DNA from: Mallotus nudiflorus
Taxonomy: Eukaryota; Streptophyta; Magnoliopsida; Malpighiales; Euphorbiaceae
Length of the DNA: 64,000 nt
Direction: 5' to 3'
Assembly: GCA_947683625.1 (NCBI GenBank)
Contig: CANTUR010000111.1
Span: 372,001-436,000 of the forward strand
Within the stretch, counting starts at the first letter, position 1; each line of letters opens with the position of its first letter. The translations under genes and the position numbers were made by a program. Positions 1-10,197 of this stretch are shown here, piece after piece. A model generated the notes under the pieces. It searched no databases and was not told where the DNA came from. It worked only from the letters and a program-made list of their open reading frames with translations.

Positions 1-1283
1 ATCAAAATCAAAAGATTAAAAAAACAAGCCTTATAAATGCAGCAATCGAAGATCCCGAAGAATCATCCAAAATTACCTCAATGCAATTGCAATCAAACTT
101 AATAATAAACCATAGCCATGGAAAAATTACCAATATCATTCATCGCCATCACTGTCGATTTGTTGGTGCGTATGGGGTAGAGGGAAAACATAGAATCAGT
201 GGAGGAGAGTTGTTTATTGAGGTGAGCAAGAAGAGGTTTTCCATTGATGAAAACTAAAAACATGAAAGGAGAAGATGAATCAAGGCAGTGGGTAGAACAA
301 AAAAAACGGACAACGTAAGAGAGAAGAGTGATGTTTTTGTGTTTAAAAAGAAAGGAGCATTTGCATAAATGTTTTCATGATGTGGGACATGCGTGTAATT
401 TTAAAAAACTTGAGATATTTTTATTATTTTGCCTCTGTATTGGAGTATTTATGAAAAAACCCCATATATATATAAAATTAAGGGTCTAATTTCACTATTA
501 TTCCCCTGTCTAAATTTTATGTGGTGATTTAATAAGAACAGTATTTTCATTTGGGAAGTTTTTGCCAACATTTAAAATATTGTGTTGATTAATTATTAGA
601 TGCGTGAGAATAAATTCAACTATCAAGTACATAATTTTTTTTTGAATCAATCAAATTATTAAATATAAATATTTTTAATATTTTTATTTATAAAATTATT
701 TTAAAAAATAGCTTCGTATTTTTGTTATATAATTAACTGTTTGTTGGACTTATAATGAGTAAAAAATAAATAAATCAAGCAAATTATTATTATTGTTGTT
801 GTTATTATGATTTGTTCATGCGTCCACAATACGTTTTCATTCTTGGAAGGAAAAAAGATCTCTTATAATTTATTTAAAAAAAAATAAATTTCTTTATTAA
901 TTGCATTATTTTTAAAATTTTCTTTTGGTTGATTTTTTTAAGTTAAATTTTTATGGATTTACAAACAATGAAAGAAGCAAAATTTTTGTCCCAGATAAGT
1001 AAAAGGGCGTTTTTTTTGAAATACCATTTGTAACTTAAATTAAAAATTTTAAATATATATTAATTTTAAGATGATTTAATAATGCAACATAACTTCCCTT
1101 GAAAAAAAAAAGCAATATAACTTTATTTTAATTTTTAATGAAAGTAAAAATTCATTTAAATAATAAATTGAAATATTTAACTTAAAATATTTTATTAGGA
1201 TATTTAACTATTGAATTTTAATAATATTTCATAGCATGATAAGTTAATATATTTAATTAATGATATTTAATTTTAAATTTAAA
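1..1283. other. AT-rich upstream region, no supported gene
   Basis: I see no gene with recognisable homology here. The stretch is strongly AT-rich with many poly-A/T tracts. Around 120-330 the base composition is more mixed. On the minus strand a short open frame of about 31 codons begins near 245, but it has no family resemblance and is not called. No N-terminal RIP sequence is visible immediately upstream of the A-chain remnant that starts at 1284. Confidence 0.5.
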
Positions 1284-1876
1284 CTGCCCCTCATCAGTGA
1301 TGAAAGATTTGCTTTAGTGACAGTTAAAAGTGCAAACTTCACCGCAACAATAGCATTGGATGTGGTCAACAAGTATGTTCTTGGTTTTAAAGCTGCACAA
1401 AAATCATACTTCTTTGCTGATGTTGATGATGCTATAGTCCATAAAAAATTTCAACTCTTCTCCGACACAGTGAATGGTAAACTTCCATATGGTGATAGCT
1501 ATAAAGCTTTGCAAAATGCAAATGCAAACAGAGAGAAAGGGCCACTGGGGATCTCTCCGTTGAATAACGCCATCTCCCAACTTGTTAAATATAGTACTAA
1601 TACAGGTATCGATATCGCTTCTAATCTTCTTGTTATTATCCAAGATTTAAATATATCGAAGACAAATTGGTCGAAAATTTTTCAAAAGATCCTAAACCTA
1701 AAGGGGACTTCTTTAGTTTTGAGAATAGCTGGAGTGATCTTTCCTCTGCAATCCAGTCTGCTACAAATGGAAAATTTGCCAATGGAATAACATTGCAAGA
1801 TGAAAATTATAAGCCATATGAAGTGTGCACAGTTGGCGAAGTAAAATCCAAGATGGGACTCTTGCTAGCTAGCTAA
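1284..1876 (+). pseudogene. RIP A-chain remnant, truncated and frame-broken
   Basis: This is part of a ribosome-inactivating protein A chain (rRNA N-glycosylase fold). Recognisable homology starts at the LPLISDERF segment (1284), so the signal peptide and the first part of the chain are missing. The first frame keeps the A-chain core strand (ATIALDV), the first active-site Tyr in KSYFF (about 1407-1409) and the second in GDSY (about 1500). Near 1640-1646 the frame changes. The sequence jumps from LLVIIQ directly to RFKYIE in another frame, so the few codons carrying the catalytic Glu are deleted. The second frame keeps the Trp-containing NSWSDLSSAIQS helix and stops at 1876, at about the place an A chain ends. 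No B chain follows. It could derive from a type 1 RIP or from a type 2 RIP that lost its lectin half. It lacks a start, the catalytic residue and a continuous frame. Confidence 0.85.
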
Positions 1877-3531
1877 AGCAACCATGCAAAGCCTTGATGA
1901 ACAAACAAATAATCTCTTGGTCAATGCTTAATTTGATTACTCTATTATACATGTTTTGTGTTGTGTTAAACATGCAGCTAGCTTGTAGTATATACTCCAA
2001 CAAAGGACTCCAATATAAGCTTGTGCATGGACCTCATTCAGTCAACAATTGTCTGGATGTAGATACATGAAAAGTAAGTATTATGTGGGGAAAAAAAAAA
2101 AAAAGGACTTCGTATGTGTATATATTAATGTTGTCCAACTAGCTGCCCAGTACATAATGAATTCTAGTGCTATATTTGCTAAGTATTTCCTAATCTATGA
2201 ACTCAGTCAATGTGAAAACTGTACTGTACTTTTTTTTAAAAACAGTTTTCATTTTTTTTTTACTAGTATAATTTTGTATATATGATACATGTTAAATAAT
2301 TATTGAGTATATGTATGCGTTGAAAAAAATATCTAAGGATAAAATTAATGTCACGGTTACGGGATGCGACTTTTTGTTGAAATTTCCCTATGTATTAAGG
2401 GAAAAGAAAAACTTTGAAGACATTTTCATAAAAAAAATTATCTTATATCGGTCAATAATATTATAAGTAGCGATATATATCACCATCTAACATTTAATAT
2501 TGCATATGACTATTAAGGAAAGTGCCGGTGCTGTACAGTCTGCGGATCTCATTGAACTTTCTGTATATTCGTTTGTTAGACCCTTGAACAGTATAAAGAT
2601 ATTCTGTTAATCCTTGTTCAGCTTAAATTGCAATTTGTCCTTGAACTTATATAAACCTTGCACAATTGACGCAAAAGTTAGTTTATTTTATTAAATTACT
2701 CAATTGCTTATTCAATATAATTAAAACAGGCCTTAATTTTTATGCTGAATTTTTCGTGAAGGAAAATTTTCATTTTGCAGTCTATTTTGATCAACTAAAT
2801 ATTACTAAAGCATAATAATAAATAAATAAATAAATAATCCAATCAGAACCTAATATGAAATTCCAAATTAATTAGTACTGCCTCTCTTTTCTATCTTTAC
2901 ATTAAATTAATTGTTAACAGACTTTTACCACTTATGTAATTTTATTCAAATCGAATCAAAATTAATAAGAATTCAATAGGTTTTAAATATTAGTGGTTCA
3001 GAAAAAAAAAAAATCTTTCTACTTTTCCTTCGACAATGGTAAAATCAAGAATTCAAAAATTCAATTTCCGTTAAAAAAAAAAACTCAATCTTAAAAGAGT
3101 ATGTACTTCTTTTATTTTTTCGTTGATCGTTTGATTCAAATAAAATATCATTCCTCTCATTTTCAGTTGATTTTACTAAACTTTACTAATAAAATAAAAT
3201 TGGAGCAAAAGTCTTAACATAAGTACGTAATAAGACACCATAACAAACATAAGTACTGGTATACATAATTTAATGATTAAACAATAAAAAAACAATTAAA
3301 AAACCAAATCACATTATAAGACCTCAAATAATTGCAAATGGGCACAGGACACCAGCAATTGCCTAGGTATGGGGCAGTCCCAAGAATGGCTAAAAGCCCA
3401 TTACAATGAGGTATAGAAGGTTGAAGTAGCTACTCGGTAGCAATTTAGCTTCAAAAATTGAAGTTGTGTAGTAATATTTTGAATATAATCCAAGTAAAAA
3501 CCAATAAAATTATATCAATGTAAACTCATGT

Positions 3532-3587
3532 TCTACCATGTTAATTAACAGGATATGCGTCTACCATGTTAATTAACAGGATATGCG
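3532..3587. repeat. Exact 28-bp tandem duplication
   Basis: A 28-bp unit beginning TCTACCATGTTAATTAACAG occurs twice head to tail (3532-3559 and 3560-3587) with no mismatch. Identity of the copies suggests a recent slippage or repair duplication. Confidence 0.9.
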
Positions 3588-3857
3588 AAAGTTTGAAATT
3601 CACACAGGCTCGTGATCTAACAAACATAACTTTCAGATTCAAGCTGACAGTCACAACATATATACACACCCAATGGTTGAGAAATAAAGTGAAGCCAAAT
3701 ATATCAAAAAACTACTTAGAGAGGACAAATATATACACCCATAAAAATGATAAATCTGATTAACAATTAATAAACGTACATACGTTAAAGAACTCACTTT
3801 TTTCCTATTTTTCTTTCATAAATAATGTCTTTTTTTTTTTTTTTCAAAAAGACTGTC

Positions 3858-3860
<3 letters not shown>

Positions 3861-3909
<49 letters not shown>
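3861..3909. repeat. (AT)n microsatellite
   Basis: An uninterrupted TA dinucleotide tract of about 49 bp follows a poly-T run in the spacer upstream of the second RIP gene. Confidence 0.95.
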
Positions 3910-3914
<5 letters not shown>

Positions 3915-4627
3915 CTAAGTGTATCTCTGAAGTAGTTTTTGTGTTAATCCAAATTTAAAGTCCACAATGACGATAAAAAAATTTCAACAACTAATTTAAT
4001 GCGACTATATATCAAGACTCGAATGTAAAATGTAATTTAAACAAAAATAGTTATACGCTAAATGTTTCCAACTATTATTGGTTTTTTTTTAAAAAAAGTA
4101 TTTTCGAGACGCAACAAATGATTGATAAAAGGGGAGAGTACTACAAACTCCCTTGAATGTTTTTTTTTTTTAATTACTTATCAATTATTTTGCTAATATT
4201 AAATATTAGAAAACTTGTCCAGCTGTTTCATTCTAAAAGGAGGTGAAATGTGGATATTAATAATCATGCATGTCACATAATTCATCCTTCCTTCCTCAGT
4301 TGCCCATTTTGTAAGTCATAAATCATTGCTTTCTAATAAATTATTGAATGTATGAAAGTCATTAGTTAAGGTAATTCTGCTGCAATTGAGGTCTTTTAAT
4401 TATCAATAGCATGTGGGTAGTGTTTGTATGTGTGGTTTTTAATGGCACAAATAGACCTTTTTCTAAATTTGCTTGCAAATTCCAGATTACTTGCTAATTC
4501 ACTTGAATCATATATAGCATTAATGAACATCATTGTTTCTTGTAGTAACTTACTATACTAATCATTTTTCTTCTTATATATGTGACAGATGAAAGACATT
4601 GGAACAAGAAGCTTTATCAAGTTGGCA

Positions 4628-6352
4628 ATGTCAGAAAACAAAAAAAATCACCTTATGGATGTATGTGATGGCAGCAACATGGCTCTGTTGGAGTAGTAGC
4701 ATATATGGAGGCCGATCAAGCTGTGCCTGCTCATCAGCATTAGACGATCACTTACACACACCAGCTACCAAATACGACACGATTAACTTCAATCTTCGAT
4801 CTGCAACTCCACAAAGTTTCAAGCAATTCATTAGTCAGCTCCGGGGTAGCTTAAGAAACTGTGGGGCACATTCGGGTCCATACAATACGAACATTGAGTC
4901 CTGCATCTTCTTTGCATGTAACTCAAAAGTTTGTTATAGTGCACCTTTCACATTCGCAGGATGCGTCAATTGAATTAGCTATTGATGTCTCTAATGTCAG
5001 TATTGTTGGGTATCGTGCCCAAGATAAATCCTACTTCTTTTCTGATGCTCCTCCTGAGGCTTTTTACCATGTTTTCAAAGGCACTGATGGACACAAACTC
5101 GCATTTGGAAGTGGCTATGCTGATCTTGAACATGCTGCTCAAATCGAAAGTAGGAGCGAAAACTTTGCTTGACGCTATTGGTTCAATGTCAAACAGTAAT
5201 AGCATTCCGCAAACTACACTAGCTAACAATCTTATTGTTATGATTCAGATGATTTCAGAAGCGGCACGATTCAATTACATCCAGGCACAAGTGCGCCAAA
5301 GGATAGATCTTGATGACTTTAAACCAGATGGCACAATGCTGGGCCTTGAAATCAACTGGGCATCACTTTCGCCAGCAGTCCAAGAATCAAATGATGGAGG
5401 AGTCTTTTCTACTCAAATTCTACTACCAACAACTCATGTCACGCGACGCCTTGCAGGAAATGTGGCTGATCTAAAGAATGCGTTGGCTCTAATATTATTT
5501 GTGTGTCGTAGACCGCCGTCTCAGTGTTCTCCACTTACAGGGTCTGTCGGGACGAATAGTCTTCGTGAGGGTGTTTGTCAAATTCCTGAGCCAACAGTTC
5601 GCATTTCAGGTCGAAATGGTCTATGCGACGATGTCAAATATGAAAAATACAACGATGGATATCCAATACAGTTGTATCGCTGCAAATCTAACCAAGACGT
5701 CAATCAACTCTGGACCCTGAAAGAAGATGGGACAATTCAATCTAATGGCAAGTGCTTGAAAGCTTCTACACTTGCTCAACCACAATATGTGACGACACAC
5801 GATTGCCGAAGAGCTGAGCCTTCTACTATCCATTGGCAAGTTTGGGCGAATGGAACCATTGTAAATCCTAAATCAGGGTATGTGTTGACAGCATCAGCGG
5901 GAACTAGTGGCAACACGCTAACTATAGAGGAAAACAGATATGCATCTAGTCAAGCTTGGCTTGCCAGCAATAACACATACCCTTTAGTTGCATCCATTCT
6001 TGGGCCTGGCGATCGTTGCTTGCAATCAAGTGGAGACAAGGTGTGGCTAGAGAAGTGTTCTAGTGCTAGAAATCAGCAATGGGCTCTATATGCAGATGGG
6101 TCAATTCGGCTTAACGCAGACGGAAGTAGCTGCCTCACTTGTGATAATAGAGCACAGGGATCAGTTGTTAAAGTTTCTTCTTGTAGCCCTGCATCGTCTG
6201 GCCAGAGATGGATGTTTAAAAATGATGGCACCATTATGAACTTGCACTATGGATTAGTTCTGGATGTGAAAGGATCTGATCCAGGCCGCAAAGAAATAAT
6301 CATATGGCGATATCATGGAAATGCTAATCAGATGTGGCTTGCAATACCTTGA
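4628..6352 (+). pseudogene. Type 2 RIP gene, A chain broken by frameshifts, B chain open
   Basis: This is a ricin-type toxin gene: N-glycosylase A chain plus two-domain galactose-lectin B chain. Three frames are needed. The first carries a hydrophobic signal segment (MAATWLCW) and the start of the A chain. The frame changes at about 4850-4895, then again near 5150-5160. After that it stays open to the stop at 6350-6352. The standard catalytic set is spread over the frames: Tyr in KSYFF, Tyr in GSGY, then SEAARF with Glu (codon at 5258) and Arg, and Trp in INWASLS. The paired interchain Cys flank the linker. The B chain has QxW-type repeats and both sugar sites look intact: Asp in CDDV with NQLW, and Asp in VLDV with an aromatic Trp and NQMW. 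An ATG at 4628 lies out of frame with the signal segment across an A8 run, so a third small indel is possible. RIP genes are normally intronless, so introns are unlikely. Either a real pseudogene or assembly indels. Confidence 0.85.
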
Positions 6353-6441
6353 TCATGATCGACTTAAGGCTGCAGCAACCTACCTAGTTGCTTCAATAAA
6401 TAAAAAAAAAGGCATCAAGTTGTTGATGTAATCTATGTAGA

Positions 6442-6447
6442 ATAAAT
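6442..6447 (+). promoter_or_regulatory. Candidate polyadenylation signal of the broken RIP gene
   Basis: An AATAAA hexamer lies about 90 bp after the stop codon, inside CTATGTAGAATAAA. The same context recurs after the intact RIP gene and after its decayed copies, which supports it as an inherited 3' UTR element. Confidence 0.5.
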
Positions 6448-6850
6448 GTGGGTTTTAATGAATCCATATTTGCTGATTATATTTATTTTCACCATGATCA
6501 TTTGTTATCATATTTAGATTAATTTTGATCATGAAATAGACCACAAGTTTTAATTTCAGAAGAGCATTTTAGAAAATTAAAATGGCTAGAAACACACCAA
6601 TATCTATGAGTCTAATGAGGAGAAGATTGGATTCTATTAAGTAGAGTTTGGAGTTTGAGTCTATATATAAAGAGATTTACCCCTTTTAAAATTTATATGA
6701 CTCAAATTCTAAAATAATTGAAACCTACATAACTATCAAATATAAAAACATCAAATATAAAGCTAGAAATGTAAGGCATTGTTAAATCAATTTAAGGGAT
6801 ATTTCTTGCTTGCATCCTATTGGCAGGAATGAGAGAAATTCATGGAGTAA

Positions 6851-6934
6851 CCAGAAATGTGAGACTTTTTTTGGATTCTATTTAATGGAGTGACCAGACC
6901 AGAAATGTGAGACTTTTTTTGGATTCTATTTAAT
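6851..6934. repeat. 36-bp direct repeat, period 48 bp
   Basis: The segment starting CCAGAAATGTGAGAC occurs at 6851-6886 and again at 6899-6934 without change. A 12-bp partial repeat lies between. It looks like a recent local duplication in the spacer upstream of the intact RIP gene. Confidence 0.9.
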
Positions 6935-7424
6935 ATAAATTTTAGTTCCCCTTGAATATGATTTCATCTCATTATTAGATACAGGTTTTTTATAACATGG
7001 TCTAACTTTTTATTTTCAAAAATAAAATCAATATTATTATATTCAATAATCCTAATTTAATAGTCTAAAGCCTACTCTTTTTTTTTTTTGGTCAATAAAG
7101 CCTACTCTCAATATACTAACACTGATAATTAACATGTATATATATCTACCTTGCACTAATAATAATGGTCCCAAGTATTTTCAAATGGGACAGCTAATCT
7201 AAACGGCCTATACGTTAAACATTAAAAGAAATACAAAAAGTGTGGATTTATATAACAAAACACAAAGGTTGTGAATCTTGAAATATGCCTGAATAATTAA
7301 CATAACATTCTTGCTTTCTTAAACGTACAAATTTTTTTTTACCATAAATATGTTTATGTATACTAGAATCTGATCATCTCCACATATTTTTTTTTTTCCA
7401 GGGTAAAATCTGAAAATTGTCCTG

Positions 7425-9119
7425 ATGAAAGGACACAAACAGGCATGGAACTATTTAATGGCTACATGGTTCTGCTGGGCTGCCATTTTTGGATCGAACA
7501 GGGTGTTATCATTATTAGATGTGCAGGATCCATCTAGCTCCTTCATGGGCTATGACATGGCACACTTTACCACTGTACATGCTGATAGGCAAAGCTACAC
7601 AACGTTTCTGCAATCTCTGAGAAATAAACTGGCAAGTGGAGACGAGAGGCATGGAGTACCAATCTTGCCTGATCCATCAACTTTGTCGGACTCGAACCGC
7701 TTTCTTTTAGTGCAACTCTCAAATTGGGCAAATGTTTCTGTTGCATTAGCACTAGATGTCAGCAACGCTGGTGTTGTTGGTTATGGTGCTAATGATGGAT
7801 TCTTCTTCTTTAACAACACTGTGCCTGGATTTTCTAGTAACTTTGGATACTCGCAACAGAATACGCTTGCATTCGGAAGTAGCTATTCTGCAATCGAAGC
7901 AGCAGCAGGTCTGCGTAGAGCTAATCTGGACTTGGGAATCATGGCTCTAGAACAGGCCGTTTCAACGCTACATGGTGCCAATACTAGTGAGCAGAACTTC
8001 TTGGCTCAATCACTTCTAGTTGTTGTGCAAATGGTTACGGATGCAGTGAGGTTTAAGCATATTGAGCAGCAAATTCGTTGGAGTATTCGAAGCAATCGAC
8101 GAATTCATCCTGATATTACTACTCATAGACTTCAGAACAAATGGTCTGCACTTTCCACTTCTATTCAGCAATCTAATCAAGGAGTTTTTGCCAAACCAGT
8201 TCAATTACAGAGATCACACCGCAGTACGTTCAATGTTTACAGTGTAAATCCTCAATTACTTTCGAACTTGGCTCTAATGGAGTTCGTTTGCAAGGACATA
8301 GAATCTCTGGGGCCTAAACCAAATGATGACGGTGTTTGTGCAACACCTGAGCCTACACTGCAAATCGTCGGTCTCAATAATTTGTGCATTGATGTAAAGC
8401 TAAGCGACTACAACATTGGAAACACCGTACAAATGTATCCGTGCAAATCTAATGGAGCAGTGAATCAATTATGGACATTGAAAAGGGATGGGACAATTCG
8501 ATCCAATGGCAAGTGCTTGACTACTACGGACTTCACCCCAGGAAGCAACGTAACAATGCATGATTGTGCCAGTGCTTTGCCTGATGCAACTCAGTGGCAA
8601 ATCTGCGAAAATGGAACAATCATAAACCCCAAATCAGGACTAGCTCTGACTGCAATGTCTCCAAAGACTGGTTTCAGTCTGACAGTAGAGATGGAATTTA
8701 GCATGCCGAATCAAGCCTGGCAAGGTACTAACGTTTCACAACCTTTCGTGACAAAAATTGTTGGATTCATGGATCTTTGCTTGCAAGCAATTGGGGATTT
8801 GGTGTGGTTGATAGAGTGTATAAGCGATGAGGCGAGCCAAAAATGGGCTATTTACGCAGATGGGACGATAAGGCCTCAGCAGAAACAGACAACTTGCTTA
8901 GACATTTATGATGATTATAGAGGTATAACAAGAATAATCATTTCATCTTGTAGCGCATCGGCCGCACAACGGTGGGTGTTCAAGAATGATGGAACCATTA
9001 TGAATTTGTTTAGTGGAATGGTAATGGATGTCAAAGAATCTGATCCGAGCCTTGAACAGATCATCCTTGGGCATCCCACTGGAGATCCTAACCAAAAATG
9101 GTTGCTATCATTGCTTTAA
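7425..9119 (+). CDS. Type 2 ribosome-inactivating protein (RIP A chain + ricin-B lectin), intact frame
   Basis: A 564-residue preproprotein, the usual type 2 RIP length. Residues about 10-24 (YLMATWFCWAAIF) are a signal peptide for secretory/vacuolar routing. The A chain spans about 45-289, a linker follows, and the B chain runs from about 305. Cys289 and Cys305 would form the interchain disulfide. The active site departs from the family. The catalytic Glu is Asp206 (VTDAVRF) and the first Tyr is Phe127 (in a run of four Phe). The second Tyr (154), Arg209 and Trp240 are kept. The B chain has QxW repeats at 348, 389, 430, 472, 515 and 557. Sugar site 1 keeps Asp323, an aromatic Tyr338 and Asn347/Gln348. 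Site 2 keeps Asp535 and Asn556/Gln557, but its aromatic residue is Gly549 and the usual His is Thr552. N-glycosylation motifs occur (for example NVS, NTS). The frame is intact, so it may be expressed. I infer weak glycosylase activity and reduced galactose binding at site 2. Confidence 0.93.
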   Translation: MKGHKQAWNYLMATWFCWAAIFGSNRVLSLLDVQDPSSSFMGYDMAHFTTVHADRQSYTTFLQSLRNKLASGDERHGVPILPDPSTLSDSNRFLLVQLSNWANVSVALALDVSNAGVVGYGANDGFFFFNNTVPGFSSNFGYSQQNTLAFGSSYSAIEAAAGLRRANLDLGIMALEQAVSTLHGANTSEQNFLAQSLLVVVQMVTDAVRFKHIEQQIRWSIRSNRRIHPDITTHRLQNKWSALSTSIQQSNQGVFAKPVQLQRSHRSTFNVYSVNPQLLSNLALMEFVCKDIESLGPKPNDDGVCATPEPTLQIVGLNNLCIDVKLSDYNIGNTVQMYPCKSNGAVNQLWTLKRDGTIRSNGKCLTTTDFTPGSNVTMHDCASALPDATQWQICENGTIINPKSGLALTAMSPKTGFSLTVEMEFSMPNQAWQGTNVSQPFVTKIVGFMDLCLQAIGDLVWLIECISDEASQKWAIYADGTIRPQQKQTTCLDIYDDYRGITRIIISSCSASAAQRWVFKNDGTIMNLFSGMVMDVKESDPSLEQIILGHPTGDPNQKWLLSLL

Positions 9120-9225
9120 AATGAGTTAAGATATATACATAGGTGAGCACTTAGCATCATTCCATTGCTCACTTGTCTATCTTCTCAATGTCACTGTGCT
9201 ACATGTCAATATATGATCTATATAG

Positions 9226-9231
9226 AATAAA
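9226..9231 (+). promoter_or_regulatory. Candidate polyadenylation signal of the intact RIP gene
   Basis: An AATAAA lies 107 bp after the stop codon and only 5 bp before the Copia remnant. The same signal context is repeated after the insertion (10006-10011), within the 3' flank duplicated around the element. Confidence 0.5.
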
Positions 9232-9236
9232 ATTTT

Positions 9237-9988
9237 TGTTGGAGATACGATCCAAAAAATTTGTTACAGAAAATTTCTGCAACATCTTCTCATTATCACA
9301 TCTGCTCATTAGACGATAGACGAAGCACTTCTGGAATTGTGTTTGGAATGGGGTCTGGTGAAATCACGTGGAGTCCAAAAAACAAACTACCGTAGCTTTG
9401 TCAACAGCTGAGGCAGAGTATGTGGCTGTCACTGCAGCAGCTTGTCAATGTATTGGACTTCGAAGAATGCTGAGTGAGTTGCTCCAAAAGCAAGAAAAGG
9501 GAACTGAGCTTTATTGTGATAATAAATCAACAATTGCAATGGCAAAGAATCCGGCTTATCATGGAAGAACAAAACATATTGAGTTGAGATTTCATTTTAT
9601 CCGAGAATTGGTGGCCAAGGGAGAAATAGTTATGAAGTTCTTGTCATATTGAAGTTCAGGTTGCAGACATCTTTACAAAAGTTCTATCAAGTCAAAGACA
9701 TGTTTATCTCAGGTCATTACTTGGAGTGTGTGATTTTGGATTAAGGGGGAGTGTTGGAGGTACTATCTAAAATTTGTTACAGGAAATTTCTGCAATATCT
9801 TCTCAATATTAGTTAAGTTGTTAGCTGATTTTTAGGAAGTGATTGTTAGTGCTAAAATTAATAACGGCTAATTGCTTATTTTTCTACATTTTAGTTATCT
9901 GTAAGCCTATAAAATGACAATGCTATTTGTCTTGTTTTGTATCAAGTGAATTGGATAAAAATAATACAACAGCTCATTTGCTCTTTCA
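9237..9988 (+). mobile_element. Internally deleted Copia element in the RIP 3' flank
   Basis: The left end (9237 to about 9296) matches the first 60 bp of the right LTR (9752-9988, TGTTGG...TTTCA). It is joined directly to the C-terminal RNase H coding part of Copia pol. The RNase H piece (9368-9652) shows ALSTAEAEYVA and YCDNKSTIAMAKNP motifs. The frame breaks after 9652, then a purine tract ending GGGGGAG precedes the right LTR. Gag, protease, integrase and reverse transcriptase are absent. The flanks share about 29 bp (9209-9237 and 9989-10018), far more than the usual 5-bp target duplication. Confidence 0.85.
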
Positions 9989-10197
9989 ATATATGATCCA
10001 TATAGAATAAAAGTTTTGCCTATTTGGGTGTATAGCATTTGGTATCATGCTTATATATGCTTACTGAAAAATGATAACTATTTGATTACCTTATGGCAAT
10101 CTGTTCCATATATATTGAGGCAACCATTTCAGAATCAATTGCATTCTGAAATTGATAAAGAAAGTTCAACAATTTTATTCTTTAGCATAAATAATTT

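Larger units (their letters stand above)
1877..4588. other. Intergenic AT-rich spacer between RIP remnants
   Basis: There is no supported gene in this 2.7-kb spacer. It is AT-rich with many homopolymer runs, a 28-bp exact tandem duplication (3532-3587) and an (AT)n tract (3861-3909). A piece near 2900-3000 resembles pieces near 45550-45610 and 57580-57660 and may be a dispersed repeat family. Short open frames in it look like chance. Confidence 0.6.
6353..7424. other. Spacer and candidate promoter/5' leader of the intact RIP gene
   Basis: No gene is seen in this stretch. It contains a 48-bp-period duplication (6851-6934). A TATA-like TTTATATAACA lies at 7247-7257, about 170 bp before the ATG at 7425. 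A pyrimidine tract ending in CAG (about 7387-7400) looks like a 3' splice site, so a 5' UTR intron is possible. Both are unproven. Confidence 0.4.

Noticed and set aside
120..330. Possible 5' exon of a minus-strand gene near the window start
   Set aside because: Only about 31 codons, no recognisable protein and no splice evidence.
4589..4636. ATG at 4589 as start of the second RIP
   Set aside because: It is in the same frame as the later ATG at 4628, but that frame does not carry the signal segment and reaches a stop soon after.
4982..5150. N-terminal part of the long frame leading into the second RIP's B chain
   Set aside because: The first 50 or so codons are out of frame with RIP homology. 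The RIP sequence there lies in another frame.
5621..5839. Minus-strand frame within the B chain
   Set aside because: A shadow of the lectin coding sequence, with no family resemblance.
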